Shown here: one piece after another, positions 7,596 to 16,125 of the stretch | How positions within the stretch are numbered: position 1 is the first letter of the stretch | How the letters are laid out: the number at the start of each line of letters is the position of its first letter | Made by a program: the position numbers and the translations under genes | The notes under the pieces: model-generated | The model's database searches: none | Seen by the model: only the letters and a program-made list of their open reading frames with translations | What the model was told of the DNA's origin: nothing | Assembly (NCBI GenBank): GCA_028139135.1 | Contig: JAOINB010000005.1 | Coordinates: forward strand, 1-64,000 | Source of the DNA: Betaproteobacteria bacterium | GTDB lineage: Bacteria > Pseudomonadota > Gammaproteobacteria > Burkholderiales > Burkholderiaceae_A | Direction of reading: 5' to 3' | Length of the DNA stretch: 64,000 bases

Positions 7596-7650
7596 CGAGA
7601 GAGGGTTTTAGGTACTCCTCCAACCAGATTGAATGAATGACCCTCTCTCG
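7596..7650. terminator. Long inverted repeat, probable bidirectional terminator
   Basis: cgagagagggt (7596-7606) and accctctctcg (7640-7650) are a perfect 11-bp inverted repeat with a 33-base loop, followed by ttgtttt. It lies between convergent transcription units, a forward small gene and the reverse serine recombinase. It could also be a recombination-site remnant. Confidence 0.5.
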
Positions 7651-7655
7651 TTGTT

Positions 7656-8252
7656 TTATGAGAGAGATGTCCTATTCATACAGGAATAAACACTTCCAAC
7701 CCCAATCTTCAACTCCTTTGCTATTTTACGAATACCCATGCCTTTATTACGAAGTAGTTTCACAGATTGAATCAGGGAAGAATTTATATTAGACTTACGA
7801 CCGAGTTTAACCCCTTTTCGCTTTGCATTTGCAAGACCAGATATAGTTCTCTCACGAATTAAATCTCGTTCGTACTGACTGATACTGTTAATAATATTAA
7901 AGAATAATTCGCCAACAATAGTGGAAGTATCTATATTTTGATTTACGCAATAAAGATGAATGTTCTTTGATTTAAGAATGCCAGTTATCTCGCACATATG
8001 ACGAACAGAACGACCCAAGCGAGAAAGTTCAAGCACCATTACAGTATCAAACTTACCTGCAAGTCCATCTTGAATCATTTTGTTTAGAGAGGGGCGTTCT
8101 TTTATGTTGCCCGACACTCCTTCATCCGCATATTCTTCAACAACTGTGAAATCATTACGAATGGCGATTTCTTGCAATTCTTCTAATTGTCTAGCGACAC
8201 ACTGTGTTTTCTGGGAAACTCGTGTATATATGGCAACTTTTCTCATTTCCAA
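7656..8252 (-). CDS. Serine recombinase (resolvase/invertase family)
   Basis: This is a small serine recombinase of 198 residues, the usual resolvase length. The catalytic domain begins KVAIYTRVSQ (Ser near 13) and contains LELSRLGRS and YERDLIRERT. A C-terminal helix-turn-helix (IRKIAKELKIGVGSVYSCM) follows. MEMRK may really start at the second Met. It is divergent from the adjoining restriction genes and may have brought in or resolved that cassette, which is inference. Confidence 0.93.
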   Translation of the reverse strand: MEMRKVAIYTRVSQKTQCVARQLEELQEIAIRNDFTVVEEYADEGVSGNIKERPSLNKMIQDGLAGKFDTVMVLELSRLGRSVRHMCEITGILKSKNIHLYCVNQNIDTSTIVGELFFNIINSISQYERDLIRERTISGLANAKRKGVKLGRKSNINSSLIQSVKLLRNKGMGIRKIAKELKIGVGSVYSCMNRTSLS

Positions 8253-8407
8253 CCCCGTTCAGTTAATGGTTCGGAGGATATCAAATGGAGGAGGGAAGAC
8301 AAGTGAAAAAAGGTATATTTCTGTAGTAATATTTGGATTAGTAGCACAAAAGATAAGCAGAGTAGGGAAACAAATTTTATAGATTAGAGAAACAATCTAA
8401 GATAAAA

Positions 8408-10678
8408 ATGGCAAGATTATCAGATAATCAAATTAGAGATATAACTCGTTTATTAGAGGAAGGAAAACCTCTTCCAGACAAATATAGATTTTTACTGTTT
8501 GGTGACGATAGAGAAGTTGAATTAGTTTGGAATGGAAAGTCTCATGACGTGACCAATATTGTTTTGCCATTTCAAACTATTGAGCATGTTGATGAACCAC
8601 GCTCAGAAAGGGATGTTAAAGCGCAACCTGATCTCTTTGATCTTGCAACAGGGCGTCAATTGAAAGGTTGGACAAACAAACTGATTTGGGGTGACAACAA
8701 ATTCATCTTATCCTCTTTAAGGAATGGTCCTTTGCGGGAAGAGATCGAGAAAAATGGGGGCATCAAACTGATCTATATCGATCCGCCTTTCGATGTTGGT
8801 GCGGATTTCACTATGGATGTTCAAATAGGGGAGGAGACTATAGAGAAGGAACCTAATGTTCTTGAGGAAGTCGCCTACAGAGATACTTGGGCAAAAGGCG
8901 AAGATTCGTTCCTTTCAATGATTCACGAGAGAGTGGTTCTTATGAAAGACTTGCTCTCTTCTTGCGGATCGATATATGTGCATTGTGATTGGAGGTTAGT
9001 AGGAGTTCTAAGATCCGTGATGGACGAAGTGTTTGGGAAAGAAAATTTTCTGAATCAAATTGTGTGGAAAAGGAGAGGAGGCAATGCTTCTACTAAGTCA
9101 AACAAACTAGAAAATGCAGTAGACTATTTACTTCATTATCAGAAATCAGAATCTTTCGTTCAAAATTTTCAATACACGAACGCTGGATCCGAAGATTACA
9201 TTGCTAACAATTTTACACACTCAGACCCAGATGGACGTCGGTATCGCCTGAGTCCGTTAAACAATCCAGCGCCCAGACCAACTCTACGTTATGAATTTAT
9301 GGGTCATAAACCGCACCCAAATGGTTGGAGTGTATCAAAACCTGTTTTGCAAAAGATGTTTGAAGAAAACAAGTTGGTTTTTCCCAAGAAAAAGGGTGGT
9401 CGAGTTAATCGAAAACAGTATCTTGATGAATGGAAGGGTTATGCCATTGACAGTTTATGGACGGATATACCTCCAGTGGCACCTTCAGGGAAGGAAAGGT
9501 TAGATTACCCAACCCAAAAACCTATTGCGTTAATCGAGCGAATTTTAAAAAGTTCAAGTAACCCTGGTGACCTCGTTTGCGATTTTTTTGTCGGTTCAGG
9601 CACCACGGCAGCGGTAGCAGAGAAACTAGGTCGAAAATGGATTTGTTCGGATCTAGGTAAATTTTCTATACATACTGCTAGAAAGCGTCTTATTAGTGTA
9701 CAGAGAGAACTGAAAAAAGAAAACAATAACTATCGGGCATTTGAAGTTCTAAATCTTGGTAAATATGAACGTGAATTCTTTGTTTCTGGACTTTCGGAAC
9801 TTGATGAAAAATCAGCGCAACATGTTAAAAATAATCGCGAACTGGCATTCAACGCACTAATCCTGCAGGCATATCAAGCAGAATCTGTCTCTGGTTTCCG
9901 TACTTTTCGAGGTAAAAAAAATAATCGTTTGATTGCGATTGGTCCCGTGAATATGCCTGTCTCTCGACTTTTTGCTGAACAGGTCGTTACAGAATGCGTT
10001 GAAAAAGGTATTACTAAAGCGGACTTACTTGCCTTTGAATTTGAAATGGGTCTTTTCCCAAGCATTCAGGATGAGGCATCAAATAAAGGCGTCGATCTCG
10101 TCCTTAAACAGATTCCAAAAGAGGTCTTTGATAAACGTGCGGTCGACAGAGGGGAAGCAAAATTTCACGATGTTGCGTATATCGACGTTAAAGCACATAT
10201 CGAGGGTAACTCTATAGCGATCGAATTAACGAATTATTCTGTCTTTTATACACAGGGTATTACTTCTTTAACAGAGGAAAGTCTCAAAAGGGGCAAGAGT
10301 CTGGTGGTGGTAGAAAATGGACAAGTTCTAAAAATCAGTAAGGACAAGGATGGAATAACTAATCCTAGAGAAATCCTCACAAAACAATGGAGCGATTGGG
10401 TAGATTATTGGTCAATCGACTTTGACTATGAATCTAAGAAAGAAATTATCTATGAACGCGATCCAAATACGGGAGAAGATATTCCAAAATGGACGGGTTC
10501 ATATATTTTTGAAAACGAGTGGCAGTCTTTTAGGACGCGTCAAGATCGTTCATTAGAACTTAAATCCGTTCCTTTCGAGACTGCTTCTGGGCGAAGAAAA
10601 ATCGCGGTGAAAGTCGTGGATATCTTCGGAAATGATACGATGAAAGTTATCGATATGACGATAGGAGGGAAGATCTAA
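8408..10678 (+). CDS. mod: Type III restriction-modification methyltransferase (Mod)
   Basis: The Mod subunit recognises the asymmetric target and methylates adenine. Motif IV appears as IYIDPPFDVG (near residue 125) and the AdoMet motif I as DFFVGSGTT (near 393), the beta-class order with the target-recognition region between them. At 756 residues it is within the range of long type III Mod proteins. The stop overlaps the res start (taATGg), so the pair is translationally coupled. Base composition looks richer in G+C than the genes on either side. Confidence 0.93.
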   Translation: MARLSDNQIRDITRLLEEGKPLPDKYRFLLFGDDREVELVWNGKSHDVTNIVLPFQTIEHVDEPRSERDVKAQPDLFDLATGRQLKGWTNKLIWGDNKFILSSLRNGPLREEIEKNGGIKLIYIDPPFDVGADFTMDVQIGEETIEKEPNVLEEVAYRDTWAKGEDSFLSMIHERVVLMKDLLSSCGSIYVHCDWRLVGVLRSVMDEVFGKENFLNQIVWKRRGGNASTKSNKLENAVDYLLHYQKSESFVQNFQYTNAGSEDYIANNFTHSDPDGRRYRLSPLNNPAPRPTLRYEFMGHKPHPNGWSVSKPVLQKMFEENKLVFPKKKGGRVNRKQYLDEWKGYAIDSLWTDIPPVAPSGKERLDYPTQKPIALIERILKSSSNPGDLVCDFFVGSGTTAAVAEKLGRKWICSDLGKFSIHTARKRLISVQRELKKENNNYRAFEVLNLGKYEREFFVSGLSELDEKSAQHVKNNRELAFNALILQAYQAESVSGFRTFRGKKNNRLIAIGPVNMPVSRLFAEQVVTECVEKGITKADLLAFEFEMGLFPSIQDEASNKGVDLVLKQIPKEVFDKRAVDRGEAKFHDVAYIDVKAHIEGNSIAIELTNYSVFYTQGITSLTEESLKRGKSLVVVENGQVLKISKDKDGITNPREILTKQWSDWVDYWSIDFDYESKKEIIYERDPNTGEDIPKWTGSYIFENEWQSFRTRQDRSLELKSVPFETASGRRKIAVKVVDIFGNDTMKVIDMTIGGKI

Positions 10679-13389
10679 TGGCAATCCATAAAGATTTTCC
10701 ATCGTCGCCACATGAGATTCTAAAACCCGAAGTTCGATGGTTCCCCGCTGACGAGACGTTAAGGGACACATCTTATGAAAAGTTAATGCCCCCTCTCGTC
10801 CACGAACTAAGACAAAAAGTTTTTGAGTGGCGAGAAAACGGATATCCGGAAATAAGTGATACCGGGCGAACGCTTTTAAACTGGTGGTTCAAGTCGCCGC
10901 ACCCAATCCCCCACGCGGATGGAACGATTGGTAATTTTAAATATTACTTTGCTCAACGTGAATCAGTAGAGACAGTTATTTACCTGCATGAGTTTGTGAA
11001 AGTAAAAGACAAGCATGATTTGCTGCGTTTCGATACCAGGGGCGTCGTGCCTTCTAAACTTATCGAAGAGACATGGCGGAGATATGTCGTCAAGATGGCG
11101 ACAGGTAGCGGCAAAACCAAAACTATTAGTCTCTTATTAGCATGGTCATATTTTCATAAAAAATATGAAGAGTACTCTGACCTTTCAACAAATTTTTTGG
11201 TTATCGCACCAAACATTATTGTTTTAGACAGATTAAGGACTGACTTTGATGGATTGCGAATATTTTCTGAAGATCCTGTGATTCCAGATAATGGTCTGGA
11301 TGGACGTAATTGGCGGACGGATTTCCAACTCACTCTCCACATTCAAGACGAAGTAGGACCTTTAAACCCGAACGGAAATATTTTTCTCACAAATATACAC
11401 CGTGTCTATGATGACAAGACTCCCGCGCCCACGGCGGATGATGAAAACTCAATGGATTATTTCCTGGGAAATAAACCCAAGGGAAAGACAACCGATTCGG
11501 TTGTAGATCTGGGACGAATCATCAGAGATATCGATGGATTGGTTGTAATCAATGACGAAGCACATCATATTCATGATAGTAGGTTGACTTGGTTTAAATC
11601 GATTGGCGATATCAACAATAAACTGAAACAAAAGGGATCTGAATTAGCGTTACAAATAGATGTTACGGCAACACCAAAGCATAACAACGGTGCAATCTTT
11701 GTTCAAACCATTGCTGATTATCCCCTAGTTGAAGCAATCACTCAGAATGTTGTTAAACACCCTGTTCTTCCGGATGCACCTAGTCGTACGAAACTTACTG
11801 AGAAGCAAAGTTCTGTCTACACCGAAAAATACCAAGACTATATCGATCTCGGAGTTGCCGAATGGAAAAAAGTTTACGCGGAGCATGAAAAATTAGGCAA
11901 GAAAGCAATCCTATTTTTAATGACAGATGAAACGAAGAATTGTGATGCCGTTGCGAAGTATTTAGAGACAACTTACTCTGAATTCAAAGATGCTGTTTTA
12001 ACGATCCACACTAATCCCCGGGGAGAGGTCGATGAAAAGGCATCATCGAAAGCGAAAAAAGAGGAGTTGGAAATATTAAGGAGGCAATCTAATGAAATTG
12101 ACACTTGGAAGAGTCCGTATAAAGCAGTAGTTTCTGTTTTGATGTTAAAGGAAGGATGGGATGTCCGTAACGTTACCACCATTGTTGGACTTCGTGCCTA
12201 TACTGCCACATCAAATATACTTCCAGAACAAACTCTAGGAAGAGGTTTACGGCGTATGTATCCGAGTCAAGACGCGGAAGAATATGTTAGCGTGGTGGGT
12301 ACTGAAGCATTCATGAACTTTGTTGAATCAATACAAAGTGAAGGCATTGAATTAGAGAAAAGACCAATGGGAGATGGGAGTAAACCCGTTGCTCCAATGA
12401 TTATTGAGGTGGACGAGAAAGGAGAGAAAGATCTCGATAATCTGGATATCGAGATACCAGTCCTGACTCCGCGTGTAGTTAGAGAATATAAAAATTTAAA
12501 CGACCTAGATCTGGATGCATTAAAGTTTAAAACTGCCGTATATCGGGAATATTCAGAGGAGGAAAAAAGAGAAATCGTTTTTCGCGATATTACCACAGAT
12601 GAAGTCACCCACACGACCCTCTTAGAAGGGGCGGTCAGTACTGACTATCGAAGCGTTATAGGTTATTTTGCGCAAACAATTTTAAAGGACCTTAGGTTGT
12701 ATGCTGCATATGATCTTTTGTATCCAAAAATTCGAGAGTTTGTTCAGGATAAATTGTTTGGGAGGTTGGTTGACCTCGATGACCCAAATACTTTGAGAAA
12801 TTTGAGTGAACCAGTTGTCTCACGAACGATTTTTGAGACGTTTAAAATTGCAATTAATAACTTAACTATTCGCGATACAGGAAACGCGGAGATTCGAGAC
12901 AGTATTAAAATTAGGAATATGCGCCCCTTCGTAGTAAAAGATCAAAAAAATATTACGGCAAAGAAATCGGTATTCAACAAGATTGTAGGTGATAGCGTAC
13001 TAGAACTCCGATTTTCCCAATTTTTGGAACGGGTTCCAGATGTGATCTCTTATGCGAAGAATTATACCCAATTAAATTTTAAGATTGACTACATTGATGC
13101 GGTGGGGAATATAGCAAATTATATCCCAGATTTTTTGGTGAAGGTTTCGGATAGGAAAACATATGTTGTAGAAACCAAGGGACTAGAAGATTTAGATGAT
13201 CCTCTTAAGATAAAAAGACTCCGCCAATGGTGTACGGATGTAAACACATCACACTCGGATGTTGAATTTGATTTTATTTATGTTGATCAGGAGAAGTTTG
13301 ATAGATTGACCGGTGAATCTCAAGGATCAAAAAATGAATTGGCAACGTTTTCTGATCTTGTTAAAAGATTCACTGCTTACAAGGAATGA
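10678..13389 (+). CDS. res: Type III restriction enzyme, Res subunit
   Basis: Res is the ATP-dependent translocating and cleaving subunit. The 903-residue protein has Walker A (MATGSGKTKT, near 139), a DEAD-like box (INDEAHH, near 290) and a late motif including TLGRGLRRMYP. A C-terminal PD-(D/E)XK nuclease is visible as YIPDFLVKV and YVVETKG (near 815-833). All required parts look intact. It overlaps mod by one base and the GIY-YIG gene by four (ATGA). Confidence 0.94.
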   Translation: MAIHKDFPSSPHEILKPEVRWFPADETLRDTSYEKLMPPLVHELRQKVFEWRENGYPEISDTGRTLLNWWFKSPHPIPHADGTIGNFKYYFAQRESVETVIYLHEFVKVKDKHDLLRFDTRGVVPSKLIEETWRRYVVKMATGSGKTKTISLLLAWSYFHKKYEEYSDLSTNFLVIAPNIIVLDRLRTDFDGLRIFSEDPVIPDNGLDGRNWRTDFQLTLHIQDEVGPLNPNGNIFLTNIHRVYDDKTPAPTADDENSMDYFLGNKPKGKTTDSVVDLGRIIRDIDGLVVINDEAHHIHDSRLTWFKSIGDINNKLKQKGSELALQIDVTATPKHNNGAIFVQTIADYPLVEAITQNVVKHPVLPDAPSRTKLTEKQSSVYTEKYQDYIDLGVAEWKKVYAEHEKLGKKAILFLMTDETKNCDAVAKYLETTYSEFKDAVLTIHTNPRGEVDEKASSKAKKEELEILRRQSNEIDTWKSPYKAVVSVLMLKEGWDVRNVTTIVGLRAYTATSNILPEQTLGRGLRRMYPSQDAEEYVSVVGTEAFMNFVESIQSEGIELEKRPMGDGSKPVAPMIIEVDEKGEKDLDNLDIEIPVLTPRVVREYKNLNDLDLDALKFKTAVYREYSEEEKREIVFRDITTDEVTHTTLLEGAVSTDYRSVIGYFAQTILKDLRLYAAYDLLYPKIREFVQDKLFGRLVDLDDPNTLRNLSEPVVSRTIFETFKIAINNLTIRDTGNAEIRDSIKIRNMRPFVVKDQKNITAKKSVFNKIVGDSVLELRFSQFLERVPDVISYAKNYTQLNFKIDYIDAVGNIANYIPDFLVKVSDRKTYVVETKGLEDLDDPLKIKRLRQWCTDVNTSHSDVEFDFIYVDQEKFDRLTGESQGSKNELATFSDLVKRFTAYKE

Positions 13390-13985
13390 GAAAATCGATT
13401 GAGACAAACATAGAAGGTATCTATCAAGACAGATCTTTAAGTACTAATGAATTAGCACAATGCCTAGCACCTGATATGTATAGTGAAATTGTCTCTTTAT
13501 TAAAATCTGATGATTATAAAAATAAAATTGAACATATAAGTATGTTTTTTTGTGAATTTCTTCGAAGACAGGAAGGAAAAGGTAGGTCTAAATATTTTAC
13601 AAAAACTGAAAAATTACTTGAGGAGAATAACATTGTGCCTATTAATTGGTATTTAAGGGCACTAGATACTGTTTCAAAAATAAGAGTAAAGAAAAAGAAA
13701 GACATCGAAAGAAATCATAATGTGTACTGTATATTAGTCGATGGTTTTGCGAAATCGTCTCCATACGGAGTATATGTAGGCGAGACTTCTAAGGCACCAG
13801 AGCAGAGATTTGGTGAGCATAAGGAAGGAGGGAGGTTAGCAGCAAGAAGAAACAAGAGGTTCATATGTCTTCTTCCTGGGTTGTATCAACGATTTAATCC
13901 TTTATCAAGAGAAGAGGCGAAGGAATTAGAACCGGTAATATGTAAGAAATTATTAGAGAATGATGTGAGAGCGTTTTATGGATAA
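13386..13985 (+). CDS. GIY-YIG nuclease-domain protein linked to type III RM
   Basis: The start overlaps the res stop as ATGA, so it is co-translated with res. The 199-residue protein has an unrecognised helical N-terminal half. Its C-terminal half reads VYCILVDG, PYGVYVGETSKAPEQRFGEHK (near 113-140), which fits the GIY-YIG fold with the catalytic Arg in QRF. A late Glu (AKELEPVICKK) could supply the metal ligand. GIY-YIG proteins are not standard type III subunits, so this is an accessory or fused system. The domain call is from motif only. Confidence 0.6.
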   Translation: MRKSIETNIEGIYQDRSLSTNELAQCLAPDMYSEIVSLLKSDDYKNKIEHISMFFCEFLRRQEGKGRSKYFTKTEKLLEENNIVPINWYLRALDTVSKIRVKKKKDIERNHNVYCILVDGFAKSSPYGVYVGETSKAPEQRFGEHKEGGRLAARRNKRFICLLPGLYQRFNPLSREEAKELEPVICKKLLENDVRAFYG

Positions 13986-14013
13986 CTATTTTTATATATA
14001 TTTTTTAGTATAG

Positions 14014-14883
14014 ATGAATATTTCAAAAGATGACTATATTTTAAGAGCATTCTCAAAAATAAAACATAAGAAATGGGAACTATATATTGTTACCAGAATT
14101 ATTCATTTATTGGATGATCCAGAAATTGAATTTGTATGTCAACAGTTGATCAAGACATCAAATAATAAGCGTTATCTCGCAGATATTTGTTTCCCAAATT
14201 TAAGTTTATATGTTGAGATAGACGAGTTACAGCATAGTAAATTAGAGCACTCAGAGTCCGATAAAGATAGAATGAAAGAAATTTTAGATGCGTCTAACTT
14301 TCTTGAAAAGCGCATCCAAATTTTTACTGCTCAAAGAGAAATAAAAAGTTTAGGAGAAATTAATTCGGAGATTTGGAAAATTGTAAAATTTATCAAAAAA
14401 CGAAAAGAAGAATTGGTATTAAAAAAATTCTTTCAACCATGGAATTTTGATAAAAAATATGATCCAGAAAAGTATATTAGTTTAGGATACTTGGACTCTA
14501 GAAAGAATGTTTCCTTCTTATATCATCGTGATGCATTACGATGCTTTGGATATAAAGGTGGTCATTTTCAAAAAGCGGTATGGGAAATTAAAGGCACAAA
14601 AAAGGGCGTATGGTTTCCTAAGTTATATGCGAATAAAGAATGGAATAATAGTTTAAGTGACGATCTAGGTACTATTGAGATGAGACGAATAGATAATGGT
14701 AAACTTTGGACTATTGGGAATCATGAGTGGTTAGTATTTGCCCATTACAAAGATTTTCTCGGGAGAATTGTTTATAAATTTCTAGGAGAGTTTCACTCGT
14801 CTAGAGAAGACTCAACCATGTTTTGTCATATCTTTTTAAGGAAGAAAACAAAAATTAATCTTAAGGAATATCAAACGCTCTAA
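14014..14883 (+). CDS. Putative modification-dependent endonuclease, PvuRts1I/AbaSI-like
   Basis: A 289-residue protein whose length and layout resemble PvuRts1I/AbaSI enzymes, which cut DNA carrying hydroxymethylated or glucosylated cytosine. The N-terminal region DYILRAFSKIKHKKWELYIV and ADICFPNLSLYVEIDELQH (about 55-73) looks like a Vsr-type PD-(D/E)XK nuclease with conserved acidic residues and His. The C-terminal half, rich in aromatic residues, would be the SRA-like reader. The family assignment rests on recalled resemblance and has not been checked by alignment. It starts 28 bp after the GIY-YIG gene. Confidence 0.55.
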   Translation: MNISKDDYILRAFSKIKHKKWELYIVTRIIHLLDDPEIEFVCQQLIKTSNNKRYLADICFPNLSLYVEIDELQHSKLEHSESDKDRMKEILDASNFLEKRIQIFTAQREIKSLGEINSEIWKIVKFIKKRKEELVLKKFFQPWNFDKKYDPEKYISLGYLDSRKNVSFLYHRDALRCFGYKGGHFQKAVWEIKGTKKGVWFPKLYANKEWNNSLSDDLGTIEMRRIDNGKLWTIGNHEWLVFAHYKDFLGRIVYKFLGEFHSSREDSTMFCHIFLRKKTKINLKEYQTL

Positions 14884-14900
14884 TATGATTTAATAGAACA

Positions 14901-15833
14901 ATGAATATATTAAGAATAGTACTCGGAGTACGGCACAGATTTTTTAACGAATGTTTCGAAGGTGGATACATTGGGGTAGATTTTGGCATGGATGTGGATC
15001 TTACTAATCATCTATCTGATAGTGTTGAAGAGTTTCGTCGCTTCTTTAAACCAAAGTATTTGGAAAAACATCCAAATGCTGCGTCCATAAAAGGAGGGTT
15101 AGCGTGCAGTTTTACATACACGGTAACAAAATTATTAGGAATTGGGGATTTGGTTTTATCGCCTGATGGTACCGGGAAATATCATGTAGGTGAAATTCAA
15201 AGTGAATATTATTATGTTGCCAGTGAGGAGAGCAGTTTTCTAAGACACAGGCGAAAAATTAAGTGGTTAAATAAATCAATAAATCGAATTGATATGAGTG
15301 AACCACTAAGGAACTCTGCAGGTTCAATTGCTACTATTTGTAATTTATCAAATTACTCAAAAGAAATTCTCCAATTAATTGCTGTTGAAAACACACGTCC
15401 AGTTGCGAGTGAAGACCCAGATGTTGAAAGTCCGAGTGAATTTGCTTTGGAAGAGCATTTGGAGGATTTTCTTGTAAAAAACTGGGATCAAACTGAATTA
15501 TCTGAAAAATATGAAATCTATGAAGATGAAGAATTTAATGGTAGGCAATTTAGTACGGATACTGGTCATATAGACATACTCGCGGTCAGCAGGGATAAAA
15601 AAGAATTTTTAGTTATTGAACTTAAAAAGGGAAGGGCAAGTGACAGAGTAGTAGGGCAAATACAGAGATATATGGGTTATATACAAGAAGAGTTTGCCAC
15701 AGAAGGACAAGTCGTAAAAGGGGCAATTATCGCTTTTGAGGAGGACAAAGGAATTAAAAGAGCATTAAGCGTTACTAGGAATATAGAATTTTATAAGTAT
15801 CAAATTAAATTTAATTTAACAAAGGTTAGTTAA
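14901..15833 (+). CDS. NucS/DUF91-like PD-(D/E)XK endonuclease
   Basis: This 310-residue protein has a C-terminal nuclease domain: GHIDILAV (near 221), FLVIELKKG (near 239) and VVGQIQRYMGYI, the D...ELK...Q pattern of NucS/DUF91 and related restriction nucleases. The N-terminal half (IGDLVLSPDGTGKYHVGEI, then LRHRRKIKWL) resembles small beta-barrel DNA-reading domains found in front of Mrr-like nucleases. It is the last gene before the right arm repeats and attR. A defence role is inferred from domains and context. Confidence 0.65.
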   Translation: MNILRIVLGVRHRFFNECFEGGYIGVDFGMDVDLTNHLSDSVEEFRRFFKPKYLEKHPNAASIKGGLACSFTYTVTKLLGIGDLVLSPDGTGKYHVGEIQSEYYYVASEESSFLRHRRKIKWLNKSINRIDMSEPLRNSAGSIATICNLSNYSKEILQLIAVENTRPVASEDPDVESPSEFALEEHLEDFLVKNWDQTELSEKYEIYEDEEFNGRQFSTDTGHIDILAVSRDKKEFLVIELKKGRASDRVVGQIQRYMGYIQEEFATEGQVVKGAIIAFEEDKGIKRALSVTRNIEFYKYQIKFNLTKVS

Positions 15834-15836
15834 AAG

Positions 15837-15855
15837 TTGCAAACTACATGCAAAC
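15837..15855 (+). repeat. TTGCAAAC repeats, right-end integrase arm-type sites
   Basis: ttgcaaac at 15837-15844 and atgcaaac at 15848-15855 are spaced 11 bp apart. They have the same orientation and helical phase as the four copies at the left end, 42 bp inside attR. Presence at both ends supports an integrase-binding role. Confidence 0.6.
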
Positions 15856-15896
15856 CATATTTTTTACTATTTAAAACAATAGGTTACAAATTAATT

Positions 15897-15914
15897 ACTA
15901 TCGAGTGGGAGTAG
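15897..15914 (+). other. Putative right attachment site (attR), guaA terminal codons
   Basis: actatcgagtgggagtag encodes T-I-E-W-E-stop, the same last residues as GuaA but with different synonymous codons and stop. It matches attL in 14 of 18 bases, with an exact core gagtgggagt (15903-15912). This appears to be the original host guaA terminus displaced by the island, or a relic of an earlier one. Confidence 0.75.
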
Positions 15915-16125
15915 ACAAAAAATTTAATCAATTTATTCATATTTTTTCTATTTTGGAAAAACTCTTGAGTTTTTACTACAGAAATACTGGATAAAGATTC
16001 TGTTATTTTTTTTCCTGAGCATACTTTGTTGTAAAGACTCGTTCAATTGATATTGGTTATTTAAATAATATGGATGGTTACAATGGGGACAATATTTGTA
16101 TAACAAATAAATAAAGGAGTTATTG

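Larger units (their letters stand above)
803..15914. mobile_element. guaA-integrated genomic island with recombinases and restriction cargo
   Basis: An element of about 15.1 kb is delimited by two copies of the guaA terminal codons. It contains a tyrosine recombinase beside the left end, a serine recombinase in the middle, small AT-rich genes of unknown function, an HUH-type protein, and a type III restriction-modification pair with three extra nuclease-like genes. Putative integrase arm repeats (TTGCAAAC) sit just inside both ends. No capsid, portal, terminase or conjugation genes were recognised, so it looks like an integrative or satellite-type defence island rather than a full prophage or ICE. 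Confidence 0.8.

Noticed and set aside
8080-8382. Forward ORF of 100 aa opposite the serine recombinase start
   Set aside because: Most of it is antisense to the conserved catalytic domain of the recombinase, and the protein has no domain-like features.
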